A DNA stretch of 36,277 nucleotides from Firmicutes bacterium UBA5493 (GCA_002424045.1 DIPH01000008.1:351-36627), one strand, 5' to 3'. Positions 1 through 8,825 are shown, counted from the stretch's first letter. Notes: generated from the letters alone by a model not told the origin. Made by a program: numbers and translations.

Positions 1-590
1 AGCGTCTCATAACCTTCCCGGCCACCCCAAAAGACGTAGTTTTCACCGCCTAACTCCTTGGTAATCTCCAAGGTGTATTTGACGCGGGCGGCTGCATAGG
101 CGAACACATTAGCATTCGGTGATGTGGCTGCCCCATGCATAAACCGGGGATGGGAGAAGAGATTGGTGGTACCCCACAGCAGTTTTTTACCCGTTTTGGC
201 CATGAGCTCTTTGACCAACAGAACGATCTCGTCAAGGTTGGCAAAGGTCTCTTGCAAGCTCACACCTTCTGGGGCCACATCCACGTCGTGAAAGCAGAAA
301 AAGGGAATCTGCATTTTCTCCATGAACTCAAATGCTGCATAAACCCTGGCCTTGGCTATTTCCATGGGGTCCGTCAAGTTGTCCCAGGGTCTCTGGGCCG
401 AAGCCGCACCAAACATGTCTACGCCCGCAGCCACAAATGTGTGCCAGTAGGCTACGGAAAAACGCAAGTGTTCTTCCATCGTCTTCTCGCCCACCACCCG
501 TTTTGGATCGTAATAGCGAAAAGCCAGGGGATTATCTGTCTTCTTGCCTTCAAATAGAACCTTATCTACTTCAGGAAAGTACACACTCAC
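1..590 (-). CDS. xylA: Xylose isomerase, N-terminal part (gene runs off the left edge)
   Basis: Converts D-xylose to D-xylulose in the cytoplasm. About 196 residues are present of a family that is usually near 440, so the C-terminal half lies outside the window. The catalytic motif FHDVD places His101 and Asp104 at the classical positions of the family, and WGGREGYETL near residue 188 is the second family signature. The start is a GTG at 590 preceded by AGGAGG with an 8-base gap; no competing ATG fits. It is the last visible gene of the operon that begins with the ROK regulator and carries the sugar transporter, 29 bases after the permease stop. That context supports xylose as at least one transported sugar. 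Identification is secure. Confidence 0.96.
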   Translation of the reverse strand, partial: MSVYFPEVDKVLFEGKKTDNPLAFRYYDPKRVVGEKTMEEHLRFSVAYWHTFVAAGVDMFGAASAQRPWDNLTDPMEIAKARVYAAFEFMEKMQIPFFCFHDVDVAPEGVSLQETFANLDEIVLLVKELMAKTGKKLLWGTTNLFSHPRFMHGAATSPNANVFAYAAARVKYTLEITKELGGENYVFWGGREGYET

Positions 591-619
591 TATTAAAACC
601 TCCTATCTTTATCCTTTGC

Positions 620-1855
620 CTACGATTCTACAGATTGTTGTCCTTCTAGGCTTTTCTTGCCAAAGCGTGGCAGATTGAAGGGCAACTTGTTCTTGCTCAT
701 AGCATCAACGGCTACAGCTGCCAACAAGACTAAGCCCTTCACGACTTGTTGCACATTGGAGCTAATTCCCATAATGGACATTCCATTATTAAGAACACCC
801 ATAAATAGTGCTCCGATCAGGGTACCCCCAACTGTTCCTACACCGCCGTACGCACTGGCGCCACCAAGGAAACAGGAACCGATGGCATCTAATTCAAAGG
901 ATTGGCCTGCTTGGGGCGAAGCTGAATTCAGTCGGGCTGCAAACACAATTCCGGCCACTGCAGCTAGAAAGGCCATATTCACATAGGCCAAGAATAGCAG
1001 GCGGTTGGTCTTCACACCGGAGAGGCGGGCTGCCTTTTCATTGCCCCCTAGGGCATAGAGGTGCCGTCCCATCACCGTATGGCTGGTGAAATAGCTGTAG
1101 ACCAGTAAGACAATCCCGACAATAATCAGCACCATGGGAATACCACGATAGGAAGCCAAGATATAAAAGAGCCAAATTACCGCAGGCGAGATGACAGCCA
1201 TCTTTAAGATGAGAGTCCAAAGACTCTCCACCGCGTAGCCTTTATTCTTGCGTCCAAGATAACCCATGACCTGGATGACACAATAAACTACCGCAATAAG
1301 GATCCCCACCAAGAGCGAGGTGGTATTTCTAACCCCAAAAAGCTCTAGACCCGCAAATGGGTCAGGCACAAAGCCCGTTGAATAAGCGAGATAGCCTGAA
1401 GGGAAAGGTGCCAAGGTCAGGCCGTTTAAGACAATCAGGGTCAGTCCACGAAAGACCAACATCCCAGAAAGTGTTACAATAAATGCCGGGATGCGCATAT
1501 AGGCTATCCAGAAACCCTGCCAGACTCCGATTAGAATTCCGATACCTAGGCATAGCAAAATCGAAAGGTGTGGATTCCACCCCCAGGTAATGATAAATGT
1601 TCCAGCGAAGGCACCAACTAAGGCTACGACCGATCCTACCGATAAGTCGATATTTCCACCTGTCAATATACAAAGCAGCATACCAACAGCCAGAATTACT
1701 ACGTAGGCGTTTTGGAAAATCAGATTTGACACGTTCATGGGCTTCAGCAAAACGCCTTTGGTCAGAATTTGAAAGGCAATGACAATCGCGACTAACGCGA
1801 AGAGCATCATGTATTGCTTCAAGTTATTCCGAAATGTCGTTCGTAAACTATTCAT
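620..1855 (-). CDS. mmsB: Sugar ABC transporter permease, MmsB/GguB type
   Basis: Inner-membrane permease of a monosaccharide importer (carbohydrate uptake family 2: RbsC/XylH/MmsB). The 411-residue protein is mostly hydrophobic segments, about ten, and contains the family signature GGNIDLSVGS near residue 65. The segments QNAYVVILAVGMLLCILTGG and WQGFWIAYMRIPAFIVTLSG fit the multiple-monosaccharide (MmsB) subfamily better than RbsC. The open frame extends 40 codons further upstream, but that extension lies inside the ATPase gene. The ATG at 1855 has AGGAGA upstream and overlaps the ATPase stop as ATGA, so translation is probably coupled. It pairs with the neighbouring ATPase and binding protein. 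Confidence 0.93.
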   Translation of the reverse strand: MNSLRTTFRNNLKQYMMLFALVAIVIAFQILTKGVLLKPMNVSNLIFQNAYVVILAVGMLLCILTGGNIDLSVGSVVALVGAFAGTFIITWGWNPHLSILLCLGIGILIGVWQGFWIAYMRIPAFIVTLSGMLVFRGLTLIVLNGLTLAPFPSGYLAYSTGFVPDPFAGLELFGVRNTTSLLVGILIAVVYCVIQVMGYLGRKNKGYAVESLWTLILKMAVISPAVIWLFYILASYRGIPMVLIIVGIVLLVYSYFTSHTVMGRHLYALGGNEKAARLSGVKTNRLLFLAYVNMAFLAAVAGIVFAARLNSASPQAGQSFELDAIGSCFLGGASAYGGVGTVGGTLIGALFMGVLNNGMSIMGISSNVQQVVKGLVLLAAVAVDAMSKNKLPFNLPRFGKKSLEGQQSVES

Positions 1856-3402
1856 GCCCCGATCTCTCCTTTGCTCTCCTGCATGATGCAATTCATGATA
1901 ATCTCCTGTGTCGCCTCGTGGGCCGGGAATTCCCCAATGATCTTCCCCTTGTTCATCACATAGATACGATCGCACATACCCAGGATCTCTGTGAGCTCAG
2001 AGGAAATGAACAAGGCGGATTTCCCCTCTTCCACCAAGTCGTTAATAATCTGGTAGATCTCATACTTGGCTCCCACATCAACACCACGGGTTGGTTCATC
2101 GAGAATCAATACATCAGGTTGCGAGAAGATCCACTTGCCCAATAACACCTTTTGCTGATTACCACCTGATAGGTTTTCTACTTGTTGCTCCACAGTAGGG
2201 GTCTTAATACCTAGAGACTCGCGGTAATGATCCGCCGTTTTTCTCTCTAGATCCTTGTCAATCCGCCCGTTTTCGGACACAAAGTCCATCCGCGGTAAAG
2301 TAAGATTGTGCATAATACTGTTATTTAAAATGAGGCCGCTTCCTTTACGGTCTTCGGTCACATAGGCTAGATTCGCTTGAATAGCATCAGGTACAGAGTT
2401 TAGCTCTAGAGAAACGCCATCTTTAATGACAGTGCCTGCCGCCTTGGTACCATAGGCTTGCCCGAAAATGGACATGGCCAATTCGGTACGACCAGCACCG
2501 ATTAAACCATAAATCCCTACCACTTCGCCTTTGTGCAGTTTCAAGGACACATTATCCACAACTTTTCGCTCCGTGAACAGTTCGTGGTAGACAGTGAAAC
2601 CCTTCACTTCAAAGGCGATATCATCTTGAATCATGCGAGACCGGCTGGGGTATCGTTTTGTCATCTCTCGCCCCACCATTCCTTTAACAATGCGAGCCTC
2701 TGAGACTTCATTGCCCTCATTATCCAGAGTCTCAACGGTAGACCCATCCCGTAAAATGGTGATCCGATCGGCACAATAGGCGATCTCGTCTAGTTTATGA
2801 GAAATAATGATGGAAGTAACCCCTTGTTCTCTCTGGAGGCGAAGCAACAAATCCAATACATTTCGAGAATCGCCCTCGTTAAGGCTAGATGTGGGTTCGT
2901 CTAGAATCAAAAGGCGAACACTTTTCGCAAGGGCCTTGGCGATCTCGATTAATTGCTGTTTGCTTACACTGATATCCTTGACTAGGGTACGGGGATCTTC
3001 CCTAAGGCCTACAATACGCATATATTCTTCAGCTTTTTGGTGCGTCTGGTGCCAGTTGATGCGCCCTCTCTTTTGCTGCTCATTGCCGAGAAACATATTC
3101 TCGCCGATGGACAAATAGGGAACTAAGGCTAGTTCTTGGTGAATGATGACTATACCCAGACGTTCGGAGTCCTTAATTCCTTGGTGACGACAAGGCTGAC
3201 CATCAAAGAAAACGTCCCCAGAATAGGAACCATAAGGATGGACACCACTTAAGACATTCATCAACGTCGTTTTCCCTGCACCATTCTCCCCCACCACCGC
3301 ATGGATTTCCCCTTCGTTGACGGTAATGTTGACATTATCTAATGCCTTAACACCTGGGAACTTTTTTGTGATGGAGCGCATCTCTAGTAATTTCTTCGCC
3401 AC
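1852..3402 (-). CDS. mmsA: Sugar ABC transporter ATP-binding protein, MmsA/GguA type (two ATPase domains)
   Basis: Cytoplasmic energising subunit of the monosaccharide importer, about 516 residues with two fused nucleotide-binding domains. The first has Walker A GENGAGKT near residue 38 and Walker B LLILDEPTSSL near residue 165. The second has the degenerate P-loop GLIGAGRTE usual for this family, the signature LSGGNQQK and Walker B VLILDEPTRGVD. An in-frame ATG at 3411 directly abuts AGGAGG, which leaves no spacer. The GTG at 3402 has a 9-base spacer and is the better start. The gene overlaps the permease start by four bases. A stem-loop separates it from the binding-protein gene upstream. 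Confidence 0.93.
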   Translation of the reverse strand: MAKKLLEMRSITKKFPGVKALDNVNITVNEGEIHAVVGENGAGKTTLMNVLSGVHPYGSYSGDVFFDGQPCRHQGIKDSERLGIVIIHQELALVPYLSIGENMFLGNEQQKRGRINWHQTHQKAEEYMRIVGLREDPRTLVKDISVSKQQLIEIAKALAKSVRLLILDEPTSSLNEGDSRNVLDLLLRLQREQGVTSIIISHKLDEIAYCADRITILRDGSTVETLDNEGNEVSEARIVKGMVGREMTKRYPSRSRMIQDDIAFEVKGFTVYHELFTERKVVDNVSLKLHKGEVVGIYGLIGAGRTELAMSIFGQAYGTKAAGTVIKDGVSLELNSVPDAIQANLAYVTEDRKGSGLILNNSIMHNLTLPRMDFVSENGRIDKDLERKTADHYRESLGIKTPTVEQQVENLSGGNQQKVLLGKWIFSQPDVLILDEPTRGVDVGAKYEIYQIINDLVEEGKSALFISSELTEILGMCDRIYVMNKGKIIGEFPAHEATQEIIMNCIMQESKGEIGA

Positions 3403-3427
3403 ACGTCTCATCCTCCTACTTCGAAGG

Positions 3428-3453
3428 GGCGGATGGGAAGAGACCCATCCGCC
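3428..3453 (-). terminator. Intercistronic stem-loop between binding protein and ATPase genes
   Basis: Perfect inverted repeat, GGCGGATGGG and CCCATCCGCC with a 6-base loop, immediately before the ATPase ribosome binding site. There is no U tract, so it is more likely to be an mRNA 3'-end stabiliser or partial terminator than a full stop. Such a hairpin would let the binding protein be made in excess over the membrane subunits, a common arrangement in sugar ABC operons. The structure is seen directly; the role is inferred. Confidence 0.6.
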
Positions 3454-3470
3454 AGCTCAAAACCGTCTTT

Positions 3471-4517
3471 CTAGAGACCTAGTTGTTCAGCAGTGTAATA
3501 TCCGCTTTCAACGAGTAGTTCATAATAGTTGTTAATGTCAGCAAATACTGGTGCACTGAGGAAAGTTGGAACCACTTTCACTCCATTGTCGTAGGTCTCT
3601 GTATCGTTGATTGTAGGTTCTTCGCCATTGACGATGGCTTGTACCATACCAACAACGTTGCTTGCTAACGTACGGGTATCCTTGAAGATGGACATGGATT
3701 GACGACCAGCTAAGATATTCTTCGTGTTGGCGATATCACAGTCTTGACCGGTAATCACTGGAAACTCTTCGAAACCAGCATTTACCAGGGAGTTGGTCAC
3801 GCCAAGGGCTGTGGAGTCGTTGGAGCAAAGCACTGCGTCAAGTTTTGTTCCATCGGAGTAGTGGGCTGCAATGAGGTTATCCATACGAGCCTGGGCTCTT
3901 TCAGAAGACCATGCCATGGTTGCGACGGATTCAAAGGCAATCTGGTCCGATGGGACAACAACGATACCGCTTTCGAGGTAAGGAGCAATGGCATCGTAAG
4001 CACCTTGATAGAAGTAGCGGGCATTGTTATCGTCGGCGGATCCGCCCACGATCTCGATGTTGACTGGGTCTTTACGTGTAGCCAGCTCGAGTTTTTCTAC
4101 GAGGTATTCGCCTTGAATGGTTCCAACCATGTAGTTGTCAAAGGTTGCATAGTAGGAAACAGCGTCGGTAGCCATGATCAGGCGGTCATAGGCAATTACG
4201 GGAATGCCCTCGTCTTTGGCCACTGCTAAGACAGTACCTAAAGACGCGCCGTCGATGGAAGCGATAACGAGAATTTCAGCGCCGTTGAGAATCATATTCT
4301 CAATCTGGGACACCTGAAGTGCTACATCGTTATTGGCATATTGAAGATCCACAACATAGCCAGCTGCTTCCAGCTGGGCTTTCATATTACTGCCGTCTTG
4401 ATTCCAACGTTGGAGACTTTGGGTTGGCATAGCTACACCAACTCTTACAGCCGCGGAAGCCACCCCGGGAAATACCATCACAGCAACTAACAAAACAATC
4501 AATAAAATTCTTTTCAT
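3471..4517 (-). CDS. chvE: Periplasmic sugar-binding protein, ChvE type
   Basis: Captures monosaccharides for the MmsAB-type transporter. The 348-residue protein has a cleavable signal peptide (residues 1-22, ending ASA) followed by the periplasmic-binding fold. Family-typical motifs include IASIDG, VIAYDRLI, YYATFDNYMVG, AQARMDNL, CSNDSTALG and ITGQDCD. Notably there is no lipobox cysteine. Firmicutes with one membrane normally anchor such proteins as lipoproteins, so a freely soluble form suggests a periplasm enclosed by an outer membrane. It starts with ATG at 4517, with AAGGGG about 11 bases upstream. It is the first transporter gene after the regulator, and the adjacent isomerase suggests xylose as a ligand. 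Confidence 0.93.
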   Translation of the reverse strand: MKRILLIVLLVAVMVFPGVASAAVRVGVAMPTQSLQRWNQDGSNMKAQLEAAGYVVDLQYANNDVALQVSQIENMILNGAEILVIASIDGASLGTVLAVAKDEGIPVIAYDRLIMATDAVSYYATFDNYMVGTIQGEYLVEKLELATRKDPVNIEIVGGSADDNNARYFYQGAYDAIAPYLESGIVVVPSDQIAFESVATMAWSSERAQARMDNLIAAHYSDGTKLDAVLCSNDSTALGVTNSLVNAGFEEFPVITGQDCDIANTKNILAGRQSMSIFKDTRTLASNVVGMVQAIVNGEEPTINDTETYDNGVKVVPTFLSAPVFADINNYYELLVESGYYTAEQLGL

Positions 4518-4625
4518 GTTCTAGTTAACCCCTTCCAAATATCTGTAATCCGTAACAAACCACAACCGTACAGCGCTCTTACAACCCACCCAAGTTTTGA
4601 GTACCGCCCTCCTTTCTGTTCTTAC

Positions 4626-5867
4626 TCAATTTTCTCGGACAGAGTCCGTATTCAACCTACCTTCAGGTTGCTCAAGCAGCGTATCTAAGAGTAAAGCTAT
4701 ACATCCCATCAGAGCGACTTTATCACCTAGCCCGGTAGGGACGAGGCTTACTTTTTCCGCTGGGATTTGTAGTCCTCGTTCCTGCACCACTCTATTTATT
4801 TCATCAAACACTATCTCCGATGCGGCGATACATCCACCGACAATCACCATATCGGGGTTTAGTCCATTCACAATATTCGCTATGCCAATCCCCAAATACC
4901 AGCCGCTTTCCCTGACAATCTCCATGGCGGTCTGATCCCCTACGTTGGCAGCATGGACAATATCATCCACCGTCAAGCGACGATTTTCCACAATACACCA
5001 TTGGAAGAGGAGTGAATCCTTAGAGGTCCGTAATGCTCGGAAGGCCCGGTCCAAAATGGCCTGCTCGTCACTGTAAACTTCCCAACATCCTCGACTGCCA
5101 CATGAACACTCGGGACCTTTGGGGTCAATGGACATGTGTCCTAGTTCACCCGCGCTACCACTAACACCAAGGAACAGGCTTCGATCATTCACAATTCCAC
5201 AACCTAATCCTCCTTTGACGGAAACATAGACCAGCACCCCAGCGTCCCTACCGCGTCCAAACCACTTTTCTGCCATCGCCCCTAACATGGCTTCGTTTGA
5301 TACTAAGACCGGTAGATTCAAGTCACGTTCCAGGTCATCTGCTAGCGAGACATCTCGCCATCTCAAATTGGGAGCAAAGGTAACCACTCTGCGGTTCAAA
5401 TCGACTTGGCCTGGAACTGCTACACCAATTCCTAAGACATCATCTCTATGAATACTTTGTTGTCTCAGGAGACGATCGACAGTGCTTACACAGAGATTCA
5501 ATACAAAGTCGTAGTCATGGGTTCGAAACTCTTCCCGGCGTTGAACAAGAATCTCTCCCACAAGGGTCGTGATGGCTACAACAATCCAACCCACATCAAT
5601 CTCCACAGCGATAAGGTAAAACCGCGTCGGGTTAACTTCGAGCTTAACTGGGGGCCGTCCCCGCTGTGTATTGTCAGAGCCTACTTCCCGGACAAACTCT
5701 CTTTCCAACAATTCTCTTACAGTCTCTGACACGGTAGCCCGACTCAGCCCTGTAATATCGGCCAGTTCTGAACGGGATATCCAGCCATGTTCACGAATGG
5801 TGCAAAATGTCTTCACACAATTTACCCGCCTGAGATATGCGCTGTCAAACTTGCTCGTTTTCGTCAC
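4626..5867 (-). CDS. ROK-family transcriptional regulator (XylR-like)
   Basis: Probable sugar-responsive repressor of the pentose operon. The N-terminal winged helix-turn-helix is at about residues 30-55 (ISRSELADITGLSRATVSET). A ROK sugar-kinase-like domain follows, with the zinc motif H244 plus CSCGSRGC (residues 254-261) and GELGHM. Length (413 residues) fits ROK repressors. An ATG at 5882 has no useful ribosome binding site; the GTG at 5867 has GGGAG with an 8-base gap and is chosen. It is transcribed in the same direction as the transporter genes, with a 108-base gap before the binding-protein gene. An 8-bp inverted repeat in its own leader suggests autoregulation. The effector is not determinable from sequence. 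Confidence 0.9.
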   Translation of the reverse strand: MTKTSKFDSAYLRRVNCVKTFCTIREHGWISRSELADITGLSRATVSETVRELLEREFVREVGSDNTQRGRPPVKLEVNPTRFYLIAVEIDVGWIVVAITTLVGEILVQRREEFRTHDYDFVLNLCVSTVDRLLRQQSIHRDDVLGIGVAVPGQVDLNRRVVTFAPNLRWRDVSLADDLERDLNLPVLVSNEAMLGAMAEKWFGRGRDAGVLVYVSVKGGLGCGIVNDRSLFLGVSGSAGELGHMSIDPKGPECSCGSRGCWEVYSDEQAILDRAFRALRTSKDSLLFQWCIVENRRLTVDDIVHAANVGDQTAMEIVRESGWYLGIGIANIVNGLNPDMVIVGGCIAASEIVFDEINRVVQERGLQIPAEKVSLVPTGLGDKVALMGCIALLLDTLLEQPEGRLNTDSVREN

Positions 5868-5956
5868 TAAACAAACTCCCATCTTCCATATACAATCACC
5901 AGTGGTGTCCTGGCAGAGTGTATTATTTCGAGTGTCAAATTAACCTTTTGACACAA
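5867..5956 (-). CDS. Possible 29-codon leader ORF translationally coupled to the ROK regulator
   Basis: A strong AAGGAGG (5968-5974) lies about 100 bases upstream of the regulator with no annotated gene behind it. A TTG at 5956 opens a 29-codon frame whose TAG stop overlaps the regulator GTG as TAGTG. The spacing to the TTG is 11 bases, which is long. A second TTG at 5963 would encode only seven residues. The peptide resembles nothing known to me. The overlap is the main argument for it being real. Confidence 0.25.
   Translation of the reverse strand: MCQKVNLTLEIIHSARTPLVIVYGRWEFV
5932..5954. promoter_or_regulatory. Inverted repeat, candidate ROK operator
   Basis: Perfect 8-bp dyad GTGTCAAA and TTTGACAC separated by 7 bases, 65 bases upstream of the regulator start. 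Each arm contains TTGACA, but neither has a correctly spaced -10, so an operator is more likely than a -35 box. The length and AT-rich centre fit ROK operators. It would mediate autoregulation and perhaps control of the whole operon. Confidence 0.45.
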
Positions 5957-5987
5957 AGATCAATATTCCTCCTTAGTTTCGCACTTT

Positions 5988-6014
5988 TGTATAAATTCAT
6001 GAACTGCATGTAAA
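5988..6014 (-). promoter_or_regulatory. Weak candidate promoter for the regulator/pentose operon
   Basis: TATACA (5988-5993) with TTTACA (6009-6014) at a short 15-base spacing, or TTTTAC at 16. It lies just upstream of the unattended AAGGAGG and the dyad. Non-optimal spacing makes this tentative. Confidence 0.3.
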
Positions 6015-6126
6015 AAACGGGTGACTTAGCGGCCTTTTTGTGTAGATTTTTACTAGATTAAGTCCTCCCTTGTTCCAAAAACCGGGAACCCAAAACTCAG
6101 TTTGTCCGCGCCTCGAAGAAAAGGAC

Positions 6127-6155
6127 AAAAACCCCCACCGGGGTAACGGTGGGGG
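6127..6155 (-). terminator. Rho-independent terminator after the alcohol dehydrogenase gene
   Basis: On the minus strand CCCCCACC, 8-base loop, GGTGGGGG, then TTTTT. It sits 22 bases beyond the dehydrogenase stop and separates that gene from the pentose operon. Confidence 0.88.
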
Positions 6156-6176
6156 TAAGATAGGTTGGGTAGAAAT

Positions 6177-7355
6177 CTAGCGATATGCTTTTTCCATGAT
6201 TTCTATGGTTTCCTCCAAGGATAGTCGATACCTATCCATTTCAAAGAGCCCGCCCATAGTCTCCCGGGCATTCACCGCCAGCTTGGGTATGTCGCCTGGT
6301 TTGATGCCCCAATCCGACATTTTCAGATCAGACACACCGCACTTTTCCTTCAGCTCGCCTAAGGCCTTTAAGAACGATCTGGGACGCTCCTTCTCGGGGA
6401 GGGAATCAACATCCACGCCCATGGCCTTGGCCATCATAGCAAAACGATGGGGAATTTTCGTACTAAAGAACGTGAAGTAGGCATCGGAAAGCAAAATCAA
6501 GCCCGCACCATGGGGCAGTTCGGGATAAAAGGCACTAAGGGCATGTTCCATGGAATGTTCTGATGTACAACTTGATTCGGTCTGAACGAAACCGGCATAG
6601 GTGTTGGCTAGGGCCACATTTGTACGGGCTTCTAAATTATCACCATTAGCGATACACTCAGGTAGGTATTGGCTTACGAGCTCAATTGAGCGCAAGGCAT
6701 ACATGTCGCTTATGGGGGTGGCAATGTTGGCGATATAACCTTCGAGGCAGTGGAACAATGCATCGAAGCCTTGGTAGGCCGTGAGCCTCGGAGGTACGGA
6801 CAGCATGAGCTTGGGATCCACCACCGATAGCGTGGGAAAAGTGTCTTGATTACCGAAACCAATTTTCTCCTTGGTCTCTTCGTTGGTGATCACTGTCCAC
6901 GGGTCCGCCTCTGTTCCGGTACCGGCCGTTGTAGTTATGGCCACAACCGGCAAGAGACCATTGGGAATTGGCTGCCCTTTACCTGTTCCGCCCCCAATAT
7001 AGTCCCAGTAATCGCCTGGGTTTTTTGCCATAATAGCAATACTCTTCGCGGAGTCGATACTGCTTCCCCCACCAAGACCAATGACAAAATCGCAGCCTTC
7101 CTCCCTGCATAGGGTGGCCCCTTCCATAACATGGGACTTGACCGGGTTCGGTAGAATCTTGTCGAATACAGCGTAGGCTATCCCCTTCTCGCGGAGAGTC
7201 TCTTGCAAACGCTGGAGGTAGCCAAACTTACGCATGGAGTTTCCAGACGAAATAACAATGAGGGCCTTCTTTCCCGGAAGGGTCTCCTGGGCCAACTCAT
7301 CCAATTTACCTGGACCAAATAGAATTTTGGTGGGCATGTAATAGTTGAAGTTCAT
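6177..7355 (-). CDS. Iron-containing (group III) alcohol dehydrogenase, butanol dehydrogenase-like
   Basis: Cytoplasmic NAD(P)H-dependent alcohol/aldehyde oxidoreductase of 392 residues, the usual length. The nucleotide-binding motif GGGSSIDSAK is at residues 95-104. Likely metal ligands are Asp198 and His202 in FDALFH, His267 (or His271) in the HSMEH stretch, and His282 in PHGAG. The sequence resembles YqhD/BdhA-type enzymes; substrate cannot be fixed by reading. ATG at 7355 follows AAAGGGG with a 7-base gap. It is monocistronic, bounded by terminators on both sides, next to the pentose genes. A role in reducing equivalents during sugar fermentation is inference. Confidence 0.93.
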   Translation of the reverse strand: MNFNYYMPTKILFGPGKLDELAQETLPGKKALIVISSGNSMRKFGYLQRLQETLREKGIAYAVFDKILPNPVKSHVMEGATLCREEGCDFVIGLGGGSSIDSAKSIAIMAKNPGDYWDYIGGGTGKGQPIPNGLLPVVAITTTAGTGTEADPWTVITNEETKEKIGFGNQDTFPTLSVVDPKLMLSVPPRLTAYQGFDALFHCLEGYIANIATPISDMYALRSIELVSQYLPECIANGDNLEARTNVALANTYAGFVQTESSCTSEHSMEHALSAFYPELPHGAGLILLSDAYFTFFSTKIPHRFAMMAKAMGVDVDSLPEKERPRSFLKALGELKEKCGVSDLKMSDWGIKPGDIPKLAVNARETMGGLFEMDRYRLSLEETIEIMEKAYR

Positions 7356-7490
7356 GGTAATCCCCTTTCTGATCTCGTAGTAACCACGTTTATTAATCTT
7401 AAACGTAACTTTACACAGAAGTGGCTTCGACTTCCAGGATCATATATCCTTCCATTACAAAGGAAGTTGCGTATCTGGATCAGGCGGACC

Positions 7491-7522
7491 AAAAAGGCAC
7501 CAACCGTTACTTGATTGGTGCC
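7491..7522 (-). terminator. Rho-independent terminator after the mosaic pseudogene
   Basis: On the minus strand GGCACCAA, 11-base loop, TTGGTGCC followed by TTTTT. It lies 22 bases past the stop of the permease-derived tail, so it is probably the original terminator of the lost transporter operon. Confidence 0.88.
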
Positions 7523-7543
7523 CCCGCTAGCTGTCTTCTTTCC

Positions 7544-8743
7544 CTAGGCTTTCGCCCGGTTCCGAGTCGTTACATCAAAGGCCACCGCCAAGATAAAGAT
7601 GGCACCTTTCACTACGTACTGGAAGGAAATATCCACGCCCAAGAGGTACTCTTGAATGCGGCTAATCATCTTGTTGAAACTATGTCCCAGCATGGCGATT
7701 TCATCATTTCCTTGGGGCTCAATGGGGCGACTGAGGGCATGGGATAAATAAACGGCCAAGAGTACCACACCCACCAAAATCAGGGCAATCACAACAAATG
7801 TAATGCGTTGAATGGGAGCCACTTGTGCACCAATCTCATCCGCGTAAGCCACGCTCACAACCGTCCAACGAGTCACAGGCGAGTAGGCTGTCGTCAGAAA
7901 AAGACGCTCGTTTTCGTAAGCACCGAAGCCACCTGCAAAGCCGTATGGCTCCTGTCCCCGATAAAACCCACTAGTGGTTCCGATCTCTGCAAAGTTGGGA
8001 TGATAAATCACGCGGCCCAGCTCATCGGCTACAAAGACGTAGCCCCGAGTTCCCAACTTAACGTCTGTGATGGTAGCCAGGCGATCCAGGTTAATGTCCG
8101 CCGTCATAAACACTGCATTCTCATCGGTAGGCGAAGTATACGGGTTCACCATCGTAACCACAGTTCAATTCAGAAAATTCCTATGGGGCCCCAAAAGGGC
8201 AATGCCCCGCTCCTGAAGATTGGCTTGGAACTGGTTTCTAAACGCTGTAAAGTCCAGGGAATAGAGGCCATAGTTGCTGAGACGGTTTCCGTTCCAAAAT
8301 ACCAGAGAAATTTCTCCTAGACCCGGCTTTACGTTATATAAATTGTTCAAGTTTTCCCAAATCCGAAAGACGTACTTACGATTATTAAAGTCTTTTCCAT
8401 CAGCCTTTTGGAATACCCGGTGGATTTGCTCTTCATCATTTACGCTAGCCACAATCCCATCTACTCCTCGGCGAACGAGGTTTTCGATCATTTCTACCTG
8501 GAGATCGCTATCGAAGTCAAAGGGCGCTACCCATTCTAGGGTCACCCCTAGTTCATGGGCCTTCTTTTGAGCGGCTTCAAAGGCATCTAAGAAGACGGGG
8601 TTACCCAAGGAGCGCGGCAAAAAAGCAATGGTTAAGTCATCCTCCCATACATCGGCATGCGCTGGGAAAGTCACAGAGCTTGAGAGAATACCACAGCTGA
8701 TTATTAGGACTATGGCAATAGCTTTTAGCCAATGCTTGACCAT
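7544..8743 (-). pseudogene. Mosaic remnant: sugar-binding protein + Cache/HAMP sensor + sugar permease tail
   Basis: One reading frame from the ATG at 8743 (GGAGG, 7-base gap) joins parts of three unrelated genes. The first about 115 residues are a signal peptide (ending AHA) and the N-lobe of a sugar-binding protein (LTIAFLPRSLGNPVF, GIVASVNDEEQI). It then switches to a Cache sensor domain (GLGEISLVFWNGNRLSNYGL). An in-frame TGA at 8165-8167, probably once a tryptophan codon, interrupts this domain. It resumes with MVNPYTSPTDEN and GYVFVADELGRVIYHP, then a membrane helix and a HAMP region lacking about 20 residues (HALSRPI joined to EPQGNDEIAML). The final 25 or so residues (QYVVKGAIFILAVAFDV) match the C-terminus of a sugar permease, like the MmsB tail in this window. 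All joints keep frame. The parent was probably a sugar-uptake operon with its own sensor. Confidence 0.85.
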
Positions 8744-8825
8744 GTTCCGACCTCCAACCCTTCCCTGCAAACTTCGCCAGGGGGCTTGCCATTTCCTGCG
8801 CCATCAAGAAATGGATAAATGTGCA

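Noticed and set aside
3403..3411. ATG at 3411 as the ATPase start
   Set aside because: It abuts AGGAGG with no spacer; the GTG at 3402 has normal spacing.
5932..5954. TTGACA boxes in the dyad as -35 elements
   Set aside because: No -10 at 16-18 bases on either strand, so an operator is the better reading.
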